DNA from: Hydrogenophaga pseudoflava
GTDB lineage: Bacteria; Pseudomonadota; Gammaproteobacteria; Burkholderiales; Burkholderiaceae_C
Assembly (NCBI RefSeq): GCF_031020795.1
Contig: NZ_JAVHJP010000010.1
Span: forward strand, 1 to 64,000
DNA: 64,000 bases
Reading direction: 5' to 3'
Positions 33,760 to 43,431 of this stretch are shown piece by piece; within the stretch, counting starts at the first letter, position 1; each line of letters starts with the position of its first letter. The position numbers were made by a program, and so were the translations under genes. The notes under the pieces were generated by a model. That model ran no database searches. It had not been told where the DNA came from and was given only the letters and a program-made list of their open reading frames with translations.

Positions 33760-35313
33760 ATGCCACTGCAACCTGCCGTTCTGCCCCCCGGCGTTTCCAA
33801 GGCCCGTTTCCAACAAGCCTTGGCCGAGTACCGCGCCGCCCTCGGCGCCGACCGGGTGATCGTCGAGATCGAACGCCTGCTGTCGTACACCAAGGTCATG
33901 CTGACCGAGGACGAAGGACTGCACCAGCCGTCCGGCGTGTTGATCGCCACCACCGTCGAAGAAATCCAGAAGGTGCTGGCGATCTGCAACCGCTACGGCA
34001 TCCCGGTCTGGACCATCTCCACCGGCCGCAACTTCGGCTACGGCTCGGCCGCGCCGGCGACACCGGGACAAATGGTGCTGGATCTGCGGCGCATGAACCG
34101 CATCCTGGAGGTCGATGCCGAGATGGGCACCGCCTTGGTCGAACCCGGCGTGACCTACCAGCAGTTGCAGGACTACCTGGATGAACACCAGTTGCCCTAC
34201 TGGCTCAACTTTCCCGGCCCCGGGCCGATCGTCGGGCCGGTGGGCAACACGCTGGACCGCGGCGTGGGCAACAACCGCTATGGTGAGCAGATGGCCCACT
34301 TCTGCGGCATGGAAGTCGTGCTGGCCGACGGCCAGGTGGTGCGCACCGGCATGGGCGGCGTGAAGGGCAGCAACACCTGGCAGAGCTACCGGTGGGGCTA
34401 CGGCCCCTGGCTGGACGGGCTGTTCTCGCAGTCGAACCTGGGCGTGGTCACCAAGATGGGCTTCTGGCTGATGGCCAAGCCCGAGACCCACCTGACCATC
34501 GTCACCGCATTGCCCGACGAGGACAGCTTCGCCAAGGCCGTCGATGTGATGCGGCGCCTGCGGCTGCAGAGCGTGATCGACAACGGCGTTGCCGGGGGCG
34601 CGCTCTACGGACTGTCGATGACCACGCGCCGCAGCGAGATCCACCAGGGCAAGGGCGCCATCCCCGACAACGTGATGGCCGACTTCCTGGTCAAGCACCA
34701 CGCCGCGCCGTACGTGATCGTCAGCACCTTGTACGGCAGCGCGGAACAGGTGGAAGCGAATCTGTCCGTCGCGCGGCGCGCCTATGCCGGGCTCGGCGCC
34801 TTCGTCACCTCGCGCGAGCTGGGCGAACGCATGCCGCCGGATCTCAAGCACCTCATCCATACGCAGACCGGCCAGCTCAACCTCGACGAATTCGGCGTCT
34901 ACAACTACCGCGGCGGGGGCGGTTCGGTGTGGTTTGCCCCGGTGGTGCAGGCCAAGGGCAGCGAGGTGATCAAGAACATCCGCCTGTGCACCGACGTGTA
35001 CCGCTCGTTCGGCTTCGACTATGCCGGCGGATTCCTGATGGGGTACAGCGGCCGCCACTTCGACCACATCACCGAGCTGACGTTCGACCGCACCGATTCC
35101 GAAGAGATGCAGCGCGCGCACGCCTGCTTCGGCAAGCTGATCGAGGTGAATGCCGCGCATGGTTACGCGCCCTACCGCGTCAACACCGCCTTCATGCAGC
35201 AGGTGTCGCAGGTCTACGGCCCGGCCCAGCGGGCCCTTCAGCGCAAGCTGAAGCGCGCACTCGACCCGCGCGGCATCCTGGCGCCGGGCAAGTCAGGCAT
35301 CACCGTCACCTGA
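33760..35313 (+). CDS. pchF: Flavoprotein of p-cresol methylhydroxylase / vanillyl-alcohol oxidase family
   Basis: The 517-residue protein has the PCMH-type FAD domain (ISTGRNFGYGSAAPATPG, then GPVGNTLDRGVGNNRYG) and the C-terminal cap typical of 4-cresol dehydrogenase and eugenol hydroxylase. A Tyr-Arg pair at Y472-R473 (APYRVN) lines up with the phenol-binding Tyr473-Arg474 reported for p-cresol methylhydroxylase. It hydroxylates the carbon next to a 4-hydroxyphenyl ring using water, passing electrons to the cytochrome. The absence of an export signal suggests assembly before or during export with its partner. Substrate may be p-cresol, a longer 4-alkylphenol, or eugenol. The ATG at 33760 starts the family-like sequence. 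Confidence 0.8.
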   Translation: MPLQPAVLPPGVSKARFQQALAEYRAALGADRVIVEIERLLSYTKVMLTEDEGLHQPSGVLIATTVEEIQKVLAICNRYGIPVWTISTGRNFGYGSAAPATPGQMVLDLRRMNRILEVDAEMGTALVEPGVTYQQLQDYLDEHQLPYWLNFPGPGPIVGPVGNTLDRGVGNNRYGEQMAHFCGMEVVLADGQVVRTGMGGVKGSNTWQSYRWGYGPWLDGLFSQSNLGVVTKMGFWLMAKPETHLTIVTALPDEDSFAKAVDVMRRLRLQSVIDNGVAGGALYGLSMTTRRSEIHQGKGAIPDNVMADFLVKHHAAPYVIVSTLYGSAEQVEANLSVARRAYAGLGAFVTSRELGERMPPDLKHLIHTQTGQLNLDEFGVYNYRGGGGSVWFAPVVQAKGSEVIKNIRLCTDVYRSFGFDYAGGFLMGYSGRHFDHITELTFDRTDSEEMQRAHACFGKLIEVNAAHGYAPYRVNTAFMQQVSQVYGPAQRALQRKLKRALDPRGILAPGKSGITVT

Positions 35314-35356
35314 CTGCCCCTTCGCACCAGGCTCTGGGCTCCGTGCCCGCCACCCG

Positions 35357-35396
35357 GCCCGCATTCTGGCGGGCGCCACTGGCCAGGGCGCTGGCC
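35357..35396. terminator. Two hairpins between convergent operons
   Basis: GCCCGC/GCGGGC (35357-35362 with 35369-35374) and GGCCAG/CTGGCC (35381-35386 with 35391-35396) form two short GC-rich stems. They separate the flavoprotein gene from the convergent MMPL transporter gene. Neither has a T run. Confidence 0.35.
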
Positions 35397-35440
35397 TGCT
35401 GGCGTGTGCGCTGCACCGCCGGGCTTCTCATCAGAAATCT

Positions 35441-37864
35441 TCAGGGATTCATCATGGCCGCAGCGGGAAGCGGCTCCGCCGCGTCCGCCGGGCGACTGGC
35501 AGGCTTGAGAAGAAAGTGCGCCAGCGCGGGCAGCAACACCAGCGCGCCGAGCATGTTCCAGACGAACATGAAGGCCAGCAGCACCCCCATGTCGGCCTGG
35601 AACTTGATCGGCGAGAACACCCAGGTGGCCACCGCGATGCCCAGCGTGATGCCGGTCAGCACCACCACCCGTCCGGTGAACAGCAGGGCGCTGTAATAGG
35701 CTTGCGAGAGCGACTGGCCGCTGCGCAGACGCGCCAGGGTGACGGTCAGCACATACAGCGCGTAGTCCACGCCGATGCCCACACCGAGTGCGATCACCGG
35801 CAGGGTGGCGACCTTCACGCCGATGTTCAGCGCCACCATCAACGCCTCGCACAGGACGGATGTCAACACCAGGGGCACGACGGCGCACACCACGGCGCGC
35901 CAGGACCGGAAGGTGACGAAGGCCAGCGCGATCACCGCGACGTAAACCAGCAGCAGCATCTGCCGGTTGGCCTGCTCGACCACGATGTTGGTGGCGGCCT
36001 CGATGCCGGCATTGCCGGCGGCCTGCTGGAACTTGACCTCGGCGCCGTCGTACTGGGCGGCAAAATCCTCGACGGTGCGCACCACGGCCTTGAGCGTGTC
36101 CGCCTTGTGGTCCTTCAGGAACACGTAGACGCTCAGCAGGTCACAGTCCTGATTGAAGAGCTCGCGCGGCGCACGCGAAATGATGGAGCCGATCATGTCC
36201 TGGCTGCGCGGCAGGCCGAACCACTTGAAGCTGCCTTCGTTCATGAAGGCAGCCGCGCCCTGGGCCATGCTGGCCAGCGAGCGCGTGCCTTCGATGCCGG
36301 GCAGCTGCTGCAGGCGCCACTCCAGCGCATCGACCTTCAACAGCGTGTCGTAGGCGCCGCACTGCTGCTTGGGCGTGCGCACCATCGCCACGAAAACGTC
36401 GCTGCTGGCCGCGTAGTGGGCCGTGATGTACGCGTTGTCGAGGTTGTAGCGCGAGTCGGCCCGCAGCTCGGGCGCGCCGGCATCGAGGTCGCCGATCTTC
36501 AGCTGCTGGCTGCCGATGAAGCCCGCCACCCCCAGCAGCAGGCCACCGACGATGGCGGCGCTTGCCCAGCGGCGCTGCGTGAAGCGGTCCAGCAGCGCCC
36601 ACAGCCACGGCTTGCGGGACACATCAGCGGCTTCGGCGCGCAGGCTGCGTTCGGCGGCCTTGGGGCTCACGCCGATGAACGACAGCACGATCGGCAGCAA
36701 CACCAGATTGGTGAAGATCAGCACGGCCACGCCGATGCTGGCCGTGACGGCCAGGTCCTGGATCACGCGGATCTGGATCACCATCAGCACCGCGAAACCG
36801 ACCGCGTCGGCCAGCAAGGCCGTCAGGCCGGCCAGGAACAGCCGCCGGAAGGTGTAGCGCGCGGCCACCAGCCGATGGGTGCCGCGGCCGATGTCCTGCA
36901 TGATGCCGTTCATCTTCTGGGCGCCGTGGCTCATGCCGATGGCGAACACGAGGAACGGCACCAGCACGGAGTAAGGATCGAGCTCGTAGCCGAGCAGCGC
37001 GAGCAGGCCGAACAGCCACACCACGGCGATCACCGAGCTGACCATCACCGCCAGGCTGCTGCGGAGGCACCGGGTGTACCAGAACAGCACCCCGCTGCAA
37101 ATGGCCAGCGCCAGCGCGAAGAACAGCAGCACCTGGTGCAGGCCATCGATCAGATCGCCAACCACCTTGGCGAAGCCGGTGATGCGGATGTCGATGGCGT
37201 CCGAGGTGTATTTGGCCCGCACCGCTTCGAGCTGCTCGGACAGGCGGTGGTAGTCCAGCCGCTGGCCGGTGTCATCGCGTTCGAGCAGCGGCACCAGGAC
37301 GATGCTCGACTGGAAGTCTTGCGCCACCAGCGTGCCGATTTCGCCCGACCGGGCCACGTTGGCCTGGACCTGGCGCAAGCTGTCCGCGGAGCCATCGTAG
37401 TTGTCCGGGATCACCGGGCCGCCGTCCAGGCCCTCCTCGGTGACGCCGATCCAGCGCGTGGCCGGCGTCCACAGCGACTTCATGAAGGGCCGCTCGACGC
37501 CGGGCAGCAGGAACACTTCGTCGTTGATCTTGCGCAGCGTCTCCAGGTAGGCGGCGTCGAACACCGTGCCCTTCTTGGCGACCACCGCGATGCGCACCGA
37601 ATTGCCCAGGCCCGCCAGCTCGCTGCGGTTGGCCAGGTAGTTGGCGATGTACGGGTGCTTCGTGGGGATCATCTTCTCGAAGCTCGCGCCCAGGCGCAGC
37701 CCGGTCGCCTGCCAGGCCAGCAACACCGAGACGATCGCGCACAGGACGATCACGATGATCCGGTGGTTGAACAGCGCCCGCTCCACGCGCGAGCCCGACT
37801 GCTGGTCGAAGTCGGCAAGGTCGCGAACGACGGGATGTTCGGCCAAAGATGTATCCATGCTCAT
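35441..37864 (-). CDS. MMPL/RND-family transporter
   Basis: The 807-residue membrane protein has the RND pattern of two repeats, each with one N-terminal and a cluster of five to six later hydrophobic segments separated by large periplasmic loops. It starts at an ATG overlapping the previous stop (ATGA, 37861-37864). MMPL proteins of this kind occur with DUF1302, DUF1329 and YCF48-type genes in clusters for degradation of steroids and other hydrophobic compounds, where they are presumed to move lipophilic substrates. It is the last gene of the leftward operon. Confidence 0.8.
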   Translation of the reverse strand: MSMDTSLAEHPVVRDLADFDQQSGSRVERALFNHRIIVIVLCAIVSVLLAWQATGLRLGASFEKMIPTKHPYIANYLANRSELAGLGNSVRIAVVAKKGTVFDAAYLETLRKINDEVFLLPGVERPFMKSLWTPATRWIGVTEEGLDGGPVIPDNYDGSADSLRQVQANVARSGEIGTLVAQDFQSSIVLVPLLERDDTGQRLDYHRLSEQLEAVRAKYTSDAIDIRITGFAKVVGDLIDGLHQVLLFFALALAICSGVLFWYTRCLRSSLAVMVSSVIAVVWLFGLLALLGYELDPYSVLVPFLVFAIGMSHGAQKMNGIMQDIGRGTHRLVAARYTFRRLFLAGLTALLADAVGFAVLMVIQIRVIQDLAVTASIGVAVLIFTNLVLLPIVLSFIGVSPKAAERSLRAEAADVSRKPWLWALLDRFTQRRWASAAIVGGLLLGVAGFIGSQQLKIGDLDAGAPELRADSRYNLDNAYITAHYAASSDVFVAMVRTPKQQCGAYDTLLKVDALEWRLQQLPGIEGTRSLASMAQGAAAFMNEGSFKWFGLPRSQDMIGSIISRAPRELFNQDCDLLSVYVFLKDHKADTLKAVVRTVEDFAAQYDGAEVKFQQAAGNAGIEAATNIVVEQANRQMLLLVYVAVIALAFVTFRSWRAVVCAVVPLVLTSVLCEALMVALNIGVKVATLPVIALGVGIGVDYALYVLTVTLARLRSGQSLSQAYYSALLFTGRVVVLTGITLGIAVATWVFSPIKFQADMGVLLAFMFVWNMLGALVLLPALAHFLLKPASRPADAAEPLPAAAMMNP

Positions 37865-38970
37865 TTCACGGTTCCCGCCGTCACAGGCGCGGCCTTGTCC
37901 AATGCGATGCCCGCAAGCCCGCGCACGCCACCGACCACCAGCCGGCCATCGCTGGCCTGCGCCACACCGGCGAGGGGCGCTCCCCCCGGCACCGCCAAGG
38001 CCTCGAAGTGTTTCCCGGCATCCCGGCTCAGCAGCACACGGCCAGCTTCATCCGTCAGCACCAGCGCACCGTCGGCCAGCCGCGCGCCCGCAGTCAGCGT
38101 CGCCGGCCCGGCGGTCGCGATGCGCTGCCAGGTCTTGCCGCTGTCCCCGGACCCGAAAGCGTTGCCGCGCAGGCCGAAGACGATGAGCTCTCCCGCCGAA
38201 CCGGTCAGGGCCCCGAAGAAGGTTCCCTTGTAAGGCGAGGGCAGGCGCGCGAAGCGCTGTCCGCCATCGTCAGAGCGCAACACCGTGCCCTGCTCCCCGA
38301 CGATGAACCATTCATTGCCGCGCGCGGCGATGGCATAGAGGTGCATGCCGCGCGGGTTGTCGATCACGTCCATGCGCGACTCCCAGTTGCGCCCGCCGTC
38401 GCGCGTGGCCAGGGCCAAGCCGTAGGCGCCAACCACCAGCCCGTTTTTCGAGTCGGCAAAGCGCACGTCGAACAGCGGCTTGTCCGGCCCATCGGCGACC
38501 AGCCGCTCGGCGGCCTGCTTGCGCTGGGCCGCGTCCGGCTGGCCGGCGCTTTCAGCGGTGGCGGCGGCCGCGAGCGCGATCTGCGCGGCGCGCTGGCCAT
38601 CAAGCTGCAAGGTCCATTGCTCGCCGCCGTCCTGCGTGTGCAGCACGACGCCGCCATGGCCCACGGCCCAGCCCTCGCTCGGCGACGCGAAGCACAGCGC
38701 GGTCAGCGTGACCGACACGGGCACCTTGGCCTGCCGCCAGCGTGCGCCGTTGTCGTCGCTGAACACCGCGATGCCGCGTTCACCGACCGCGACCAGCCGG
38801 TCGCCGGCACGCGCGACCGCCAGCATGACGGACTGTGCCGCCTGCGGCGCGACGTGAGCCGGCCGCACCAGCAGGTCGAGCGCAGCCACGCCCTGACCGC
38901 TGGCCTGCGCAGCGCAGGCTGTGGCGGCCAGCAAGGTGGCCGCGGCCCAGCAGAGTGTGTGTCTCATCAT
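37861..38970 (-). CDS. Exported YCF48/BNR-repeat beta-propeller protein
   Basis: The 369-residue protein has a signal peptide (ending near residue 24) and repeated segments of the BNR/YCF48 type (FSDDNGARW, HTQDGGEQW, ATRDGGRNW, RSDDGGQRF, GSGDSGKTW, LSRDAGKHF), consistent with a periplasmic beta-propeller. Its relatives accompany DUF1329 and MMPL genes. The function is unknown; a scaffold or chaperone for the transporter is a common guess. Its start and stop touch the flanking genes, so it is in the same operon. Confidence 0.75.
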   Translation of the reverse strand: MMRHTLCWAAATLLAATACAAQASGQGVAALDLLVRPAHVAPQAAQSVMLAVARAGDRLVAVGERGIAVFSDDNGARWRQAKVPVSVTLTALCFASPSEGWAVGHGGVVLHTQDGGEQWTLQLDGQRAAQIALAAAATAESAGQPDAAQRKQAAERLVADGPDKPLFDVRFADSKNGLVVGAYGLALATRDGGRNWESRMDVIDNPRGMHLYAIAARGNEWFIVGEQGTVLRSDDGGQRFARLPSPYKGTFFGALTGSAGELIVFGLRGNAFGSGDSGKTWQRIATAGPATLTAGARLADGALVLTDEAGRVLLSRDAGKHFEALAVPGGAPLAGVAQASDGRLVVGGVRGLAGIALDKAAPVTAGTVK

Positions 38971-40313
38971 CAGCGCTGGGCGTCCGACGCAACCGCATCG
39001 GGGCCGTAGAAGTCATCCGGCTTGGGTGGAATCGACTTGAAATAGCCGCCAAAGAAGCCCAGCACCGCCGACATGGTCGAGGCCTGCAGGTTGTAGACGA
39101 ACACGGAGTCCTGTGTGAAGCCGGAGGCGTCAGGCAACAACGCGTTGGGCACCTGGGAGGCGCGCCAGAGCTTGCCGCTGGCGTCATAGCCGTCCACCAG
39201 CATGACCGTCCAGCTGTCCTCATCGATGTACAGACGGCGCTTGGGCACCACATGGCGTTTTCCCGCAGCGACAGTCGCTTCGAGCACCCACACGCGATGC
39301 AGTTCCCAGCGCATCAGGCTCGGGTTGACGTGGTCCTTGACGATGGCCTCGCTCACCTTCGCGTTGAACAGGCGATGGTTGTTGTATGGCACATACATCT
39401 CCTGCTTGCCCACCAACTTCCAGTCGAAGCGATCAATGGGGGCCAGGAAGCCGCCGATTTCGTCGAAGTAGTTGGTACCCGAAGCAATGAAGTCGGGCGT
39501 GTCGTAGCCCACATTGGGCGCACGGCGCACCCGCCGCTGGCCCACCAGGTACTGCCAGGCGGCGCGCGAAGAGGCCGCTGGGGCGACCTTGTCGGTGATC
39601 AGCAGGGCCTCGCCCGCCTTGTAGCTCGGCCCCTCGATGGCGTTGCGCGTCAGCGCCCAGATGCGATCCGGGTTGGGCTTCTGCTCGGCACAGTAGTAGG
39701 GGAACTGATTCCACGTCTTGCCGCTGGATGCCACCGAAGAGGCGCCATTGGACGAGATCACGACGTTGTTGAACGAGGTCTCGGACGCGCAGGGCCGCGG
39801 ATGGTATTGGTGATTCAGGATCACCTCGTTCCCACTTTTAGGAATCGGGAACGGCACACCGCCGACATAGTTTTCCACGTAGGTGCCGTCGGCACTCAGG
39901 GTGGTCTTGAGTGCGTTCTGCGCCGTCCGTTCATAGATGAACGGCTGGTACACCGCGGTGCGGTGCGTCGGATAGACCTGCACCTTGTAGGTAGGGAACT
40001 TGGCCAGCAAGGCGAGCGTGCCTTCGCTGAGCTTGTCCTTGTGTTGCGCCGCGTTGGCCGCGGTGATTTCGAGCACCGGCTTTTCCTGGGGAAACAGGTC
40101 CGGGAAGGCGCCGCTCGATCCGGCCGGCGCCTTCACGACGCTGCCGTTCCAGGCGGGAATGGTGCCGGCCTGATTGCCAGCCCGCTCGGCACCCACGGGA
40201 GTGAGCGTGGTCTTGAGCTTGTCAGCGTCTTCGGGCGTCGCGGCCGCGAATGCGGCGCTGGCCGCAGTGCACAGCAGCGCTGCCGCAACGCGGGAGGGAG
40301 AGATTTTCATCAT
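38970..40313 (-). CDS. DUF1329 exported protein
   Basis: This 447-residue protein has a signal peptide (ALLCTAASAAFAA, cleavage near residue 24) and the LolA/LolB-like DUF1329 fold expected from its pattern (GTIPAWNG, PYYCAEQKPNPDRIW, RRLYIDEDSWTVMLVDGYDA). DUF1329 proteins are periplasmic and usually encoded with DUF1302 porins and MMPL transporters; they are believed to shuttle hydrophobic molecules between membranes. It follows the DUF1302 gene by 19 bases and shares one base with the next gene. Confidence 0.8.
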   Translation of the reverse strand: MMKISPSRVAAALLCTAASAAFAAATPEDADKLKTTLTPVGAERAGNQAGTIPAWNGSVVKAPAGSSGAFPDLFPQEKPVLEITAANAAQHKDKLSEGTLALLAKFPTYKVQVYPTHRTAVYQPFIYERTAQNALKTTLSADGTYVENYVGGVPFPIPKSGNEVILNHQYHPRPCASETSFNNVVISSNGASSVASSGKTWNQFPYYCAEQKPNPDRIWALTRNAIEGPSYKAGEALLITDKVAPAASSRAAWQYLVGQRRVRRAPNVGYDTPDFIASGTNYFDEIGGFLAPIDRFDWKLVGKQEMYVPYNNHRLFNAKVSEAIVKDHVNPSLMRWELHRVWVLEATVAAGKRHVVPKRRLYIDEDSWTVMLVDGYDASGKLWRASQVPNALLPDASGFTQDSVFVYNLQASTMSAVLGFFGGYFKSIPPKPDDFYGPDAVASDAQR

Positions 40314-40332
40314 GATGGTGTCCTCGAATGTT

Positions 40333-42006
40333 CTAGAAAGTACGTTGGATCGACAGCGACACGAAGTCGCGGTCTTTCATCGTTTGCCTGAAGGACAGGG
40401 CGCCCCCCACGACGAGCGGTGCGGCTTTGCCGAAGAAGTGAGTCAGCTGCAGGCTTGCGCGCCAGGTCTTGGCATACTCGGCCTTGACACCGATCGTGAA
40501 GTCGCCGCCGTGCCGCGGGCCGAACGAGAACACGGAAGACTGACCATCGATGGCGTAGCCCAGGCCGATCGGCACGCTCAAATCGAGTTGCGGAAGCACC
40601 TGGAAGTACTGCGGCTCGAACGCCACGCGCAGGCCGGATGCATCGCGGGTGGTGTTCGGGTCCACCGGGTTGAGCGGGTGATTGACCTTGTAGCTCAGGC
40701 GGCGATTGAACGCGAGTTCACCGATAACGGTGGCGCCATCCCAGAGCGGCGAGGCCGGCAGCAAGGTGACCGCCGACACCTGCGCATGGAATGAATTGCC
40801 GGTCGGGTAAGCCGGGTTGTTGCTGCCATTGAAGGCGGGGCTGAACACCGCCACGGCGCCGCCGGGCGGCGTGATCGGCGTGTTGTGGCGGTAAGAGACT
40901 TCCCCTGAAACGTTCGTGTCGCTGACGACCGTGCTGAAGCTCGCGCCGTAGGTGGTCACGCGTTGCGGGTAGACAAGGGAGTATCCCGTGGGCACGGGCC
41001 CGACGCCGGGCAAGATGCCGAGCGCGATCATCGCGATAGGCAGCTTCTCGTGGTACCGGGCCGCGTAGAGACCGTATTCGGTGAACGACCCCGGAAGCTT
41101 GAACTTGAACTGCGCCCCGAACTCGCCGTGGTTGGGCGCTTTCTGGTCGGGCGTGCGCGGCGCGACGCCGCCAGGGAAGAAGCTCTCCGCGCCGGCGTCG
41201 ACGGCGTCGACGGTGGAGAAATACGTGTTGGCACCGGGCAGCCGGTACTTGCGCCACTCCAGGTGGTAGTACGCGCCCAGGGACATGTCCTTGCTCAGCT
41301 GCCATTGCGCCGAGAGCTGACCGACCGGCATACCGATTTCCTTGAACTGCGAGTTCGGCACCGATACCGCCTTGATCACGTCAATGGGCACTTGCGCATT
41401 GGCAATGCCGTTGCCGCCGAAGAACAGGCTCTCGCCGTACATCAGCGTGTAGCGACCGAGCCGGAACGACAGGGGCATGCCGGCCGCGTCCACCTTGCCG
41501 AAGACGTACGCATCCAGCACCTCGGCCTTGCGGCCCTGCAGCTTGCGCACGTCGTCCGGGTACTCGTTGTCCGCCACGCTCGAGTGGTTCGGCGGCACGT
41601 AACTGCCGGCGAACGGTGCTGATGTTTCAAAGTCGTTGCTGCGGTTGTAGACGTCGTCGTACCAGGCGGCGCCGCTGACGCGCAAGCCAAAACTGCCGCG
41701 GCGTACGTCAAGCTCGCTGAAGAGATCGAAACGGTTCGAGATCAGGCCGCCGCGCTTCGTGCTTCGGTCGCCGTCGTCGAAGCCCGGATCGGCGAGCAGC
41801 GCCGCATCGGGCTTCTTCAGCCGCACGGCGGCGCCGTACTTGACCGTGGTGTCCCACCGCACGCTGATGTCGGGATTTCCGGTGTCGATTTCCATGGCTC
41901 CTGCCGTGCCGCCTGCAAGCGCGATGCCCGCTGCGGCCGCCACCGGCAGAAGGCGCATCGCGCAGCGCCTCGGCGCCAGGTCGAGCTGTCTCTCTGTCTT
42001 TTTCAC
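40333..42006 (-). CDS. DUF1302 outer-membrane protein
   Basis: The 557-residue protein has a signal sequence (residues about 1-36, ending GGTAGA) followed by an outer-membrane beta-barrel-like sequence with the DUF1302 start MEIDTGNPDISVRWDTTVKYG and a C-terminal Phe (IQRTF). It is probably the uptake channel for a hydrophobic substrate. It begins the leftward operon DUF1302-DUF1329-YCF48-MMPL. The GTG at 42006 was chosen because CAGGAGACCAGC precedes it. The promoter gap contains a copy of the shared operator at 42156-42173. Confidence 0.8.
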   Translation of the reverse strand: MKKTERQLDLAPRRCAMRLLPVAAAAGIALAGGTAGAMEIDTGNPDISVRWDTTVKYGAAVRLKKPDAALLADPGFDDGDRSTKRGGLISNRFDLFSELDVRRGSFGLRVSGAAWYDDVYNRSNDFETSAPFAGSYVPPNHSSVADNEYPDDVRKLQGRKAEVLDAYVFGKVDAAGMPLSFRLGRYTLMYGESLFFGGNGIANAQVPIDVIKAVSVPNSQFKEIGMPVGQLSAQWQLSKDMSLGAYYHLEWRKYRLPGANTYFSTVDAVDAGAESFFPGGVAPRTPDQKAPNHGEFGAQFKFKLPGSFTEYGLYAARYHEKLPIAMIALGILPGVGPVPTGYSLVYPQRVTTYGASFSTVVSDTNVSGEVSYRHNTPITPPGGAVAVFSPAFNGSNNPAYPTGNSFHAQVSAVTLLPASPLWDGATVIGELAFNRRLSYKVNHPLNPVDPNTTRDASGLRVAFEPQYFQVLPQLDLSVPIGLGYAIDGQSSVFSFGPRHGGDFTIGVKAEYAKTWRASLQLTHFFGKAAPLVVGGALSFRQTMKDRDFVSLSIQRTF

Positions 42007-42155
42007 GCTGGTCTCCTGGTGATGAACTTGTCGATTGCGCGATTCATCGGATCGTCCGAGCACTCGTGCCGCCGCCCCTACCGGGCCCCCTCCCCCGCTC
42101 ATTCAATGGCGTGTCTTCGCGCTCGTGCATGGTGTTGACAAAAAGCAAGCGGCAC

Positions 42156-42173
42156 ACCTGCAGAAAGATAGGT
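42156..42173 (+). promoter_or_regulatory. Shared 18-bp operator, copy 3 (divergent porin / binding-protein promoter)
   Basis: ACCTGCAGAAAGATAGGT is identical in all 18 bases to the copy at 57762-57779. It ends 66 bases before the ATG at 42240 and lies 149 bases from the divergent DUF1302 start, so it could serve both directions. Confidence 0.7.
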
Positions 42174-42239
42174 TTCCTGGCACGGCACGGCGGGCACAGT
42201 CGCTGCGATGAAAACAATGGGCTCCATCAGGAGACTTGG

Positions 42240-43394
42240 ATGAACAGCGTGGCAACCATGGCCCTGCGCCCTTCCTCTCGACGATTGCTGGCCTCGTTGG
42301 CGTTTTCCCTGGGTCTGTCATGGGGGCACGCCGAACCCATCGTCATCGGCCAGTCGCTCCCGCTGTCCGGTGCCGGCGGTTTCGCCACCGGCAACCGTGT
42401 CCACGCAGGCGCCCTCGCCTACATCAACTTCATCAATGAGAAAGGCGGCGTTCACGGACGGCCGCTGAAGCTGGTCACACTGGACGATGGAAACGACCCG
42501 AAAGTGCACGCCGGCAATGTGCGGCAACTGGTCGCCAAGGAGGGCGCGGTCGTGATCGTCAATTGCCTGGACGACACGGCCTGCAAGTCCGGGGCGACCG
42601 CCGCCGCCGAACTCGGCGTGCCACTGGTGGGCCCTCTGGCCGGCAGCCGCGAACTGCGCCAGCGCGCCGCACGGCACGTCTTCAGCGTTCGGCCATCGCA
42701 CGAGCGGGAGGCGGAACTGCTGGTGCGCCAGCTGCAGTCCATGGGCCTCACGCGCGTGGCGCTGCTGTCCGACGGCAATTGCGGTGGCGAACGCGCGGCG
42801 GCACTGGCCACCGCGCTGGGCGCGGGAAACATCCACATGGAGCGCTTGGCGGCAGACGGCGGCGCCGACAAGCTGATCGCCGCCCTGCGCGATATCGGCA
42901 AGGCATCGCAGCAGGGAGTGGTGCTCGATCTCGGCCTGAACTCGATCGATGTGCTGGGACAACTCCCGCCGGAGACCTTGACGGCCATCCAGGACGGACT
43001 GCCTGGTGTCGTGGCGACCACTTCCGCACCGGGGCTCACGCAGCTGTCTCGCCTGTTTCGCGGCCGCGTTCTGGGATTCACCATGGTGGTTCCGAACCCG
43101 GAGACATCCAACCTCGCATTGATCCGCGATCTGAACGTGCAAAGCGAGCGGGCATCCAGCGCCGATGCCATCACCTTCGAAGGCCTGGAGAGTTACCTGC
43201 ACCTGCGCCTGGTGGTGGAAGCGCTGCGCCGCGCCGGCCCCAGGGTGGATGCGACCAAACTCCAGAAGACCTTGGCAGAGATCACCACGCTCGACCTGGG
43301 CGGCTTCAAGCTCAGCTTTCGTGAGGAGCCACGCAACGGCTCGGATTGGATGGAAATCGGCATGCGGTCACGGACCGGCCGCATGCTGCGTTGA
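42240..43394 (+). CDS. Solitary periplasmic substrate-binding protein (Liv type)
   Basis: The 384-residue protein has a signal peptide (ending near residue 31, GHAEP) and a type I binding-protein fold (IVIGQSLPLSGAGGFATGN, DDGNDP, VNCLDDTACKSGATAAAE). Unlike the one at 19393-20646 it has no ABC permease or ATPase genes nearby. It may donate ligand to a transporter encoded elsewhere or act in sensing. It faces the porin operon across a shared control region containing the 18-bp operator. The ATG at 42240 is preceded by CAGGAGACTTGG. Confidence 0.8.
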   Translation: MNSVATMALRPSSRRLLASLAFSLGLSWGHAEPIVIGQSLPLSGAGGFATGNRVHAGALAYINFINEKGGVHGRPLKLVTLDDGNDPKVHAGNVRQLVAKEGAVVIVNCLDDTACKSGATAAAELGVPLVGPLAGSRELRQRAARHVFSVRPSHEREAELLVRQLQSMGLTRVALLSDGNCGGERAAALATALGAGNIHMERLAADGGADKLIAALRDIGKASQQGVVLDLGLNSIDVLGQLPPETLTAIQDGLPGVVATTSAPGLTQLSRLFRGRVLGFTMVVPNPETSNLALIRDLNVQSERASSADAITFEGLESYLHLRLVVEALRRAGPRVDATKLQKTLAEITTLDLGGFKLSFREEPRNGSDWMEIGMRSRTGRMLR

Positions 43395-43431
43395 GTTCGA
43401 CGCCGCTTTTTTTAAACGCCCTATTCACCGC

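Noticed and set aside
35516..38233. Open frame of about 900 codons opposite the MMPL and YCF48 genes
   Set aside because: It is rich in His, Gln and Arg, the typical antisense composition, and crosses two real genes and their junction.
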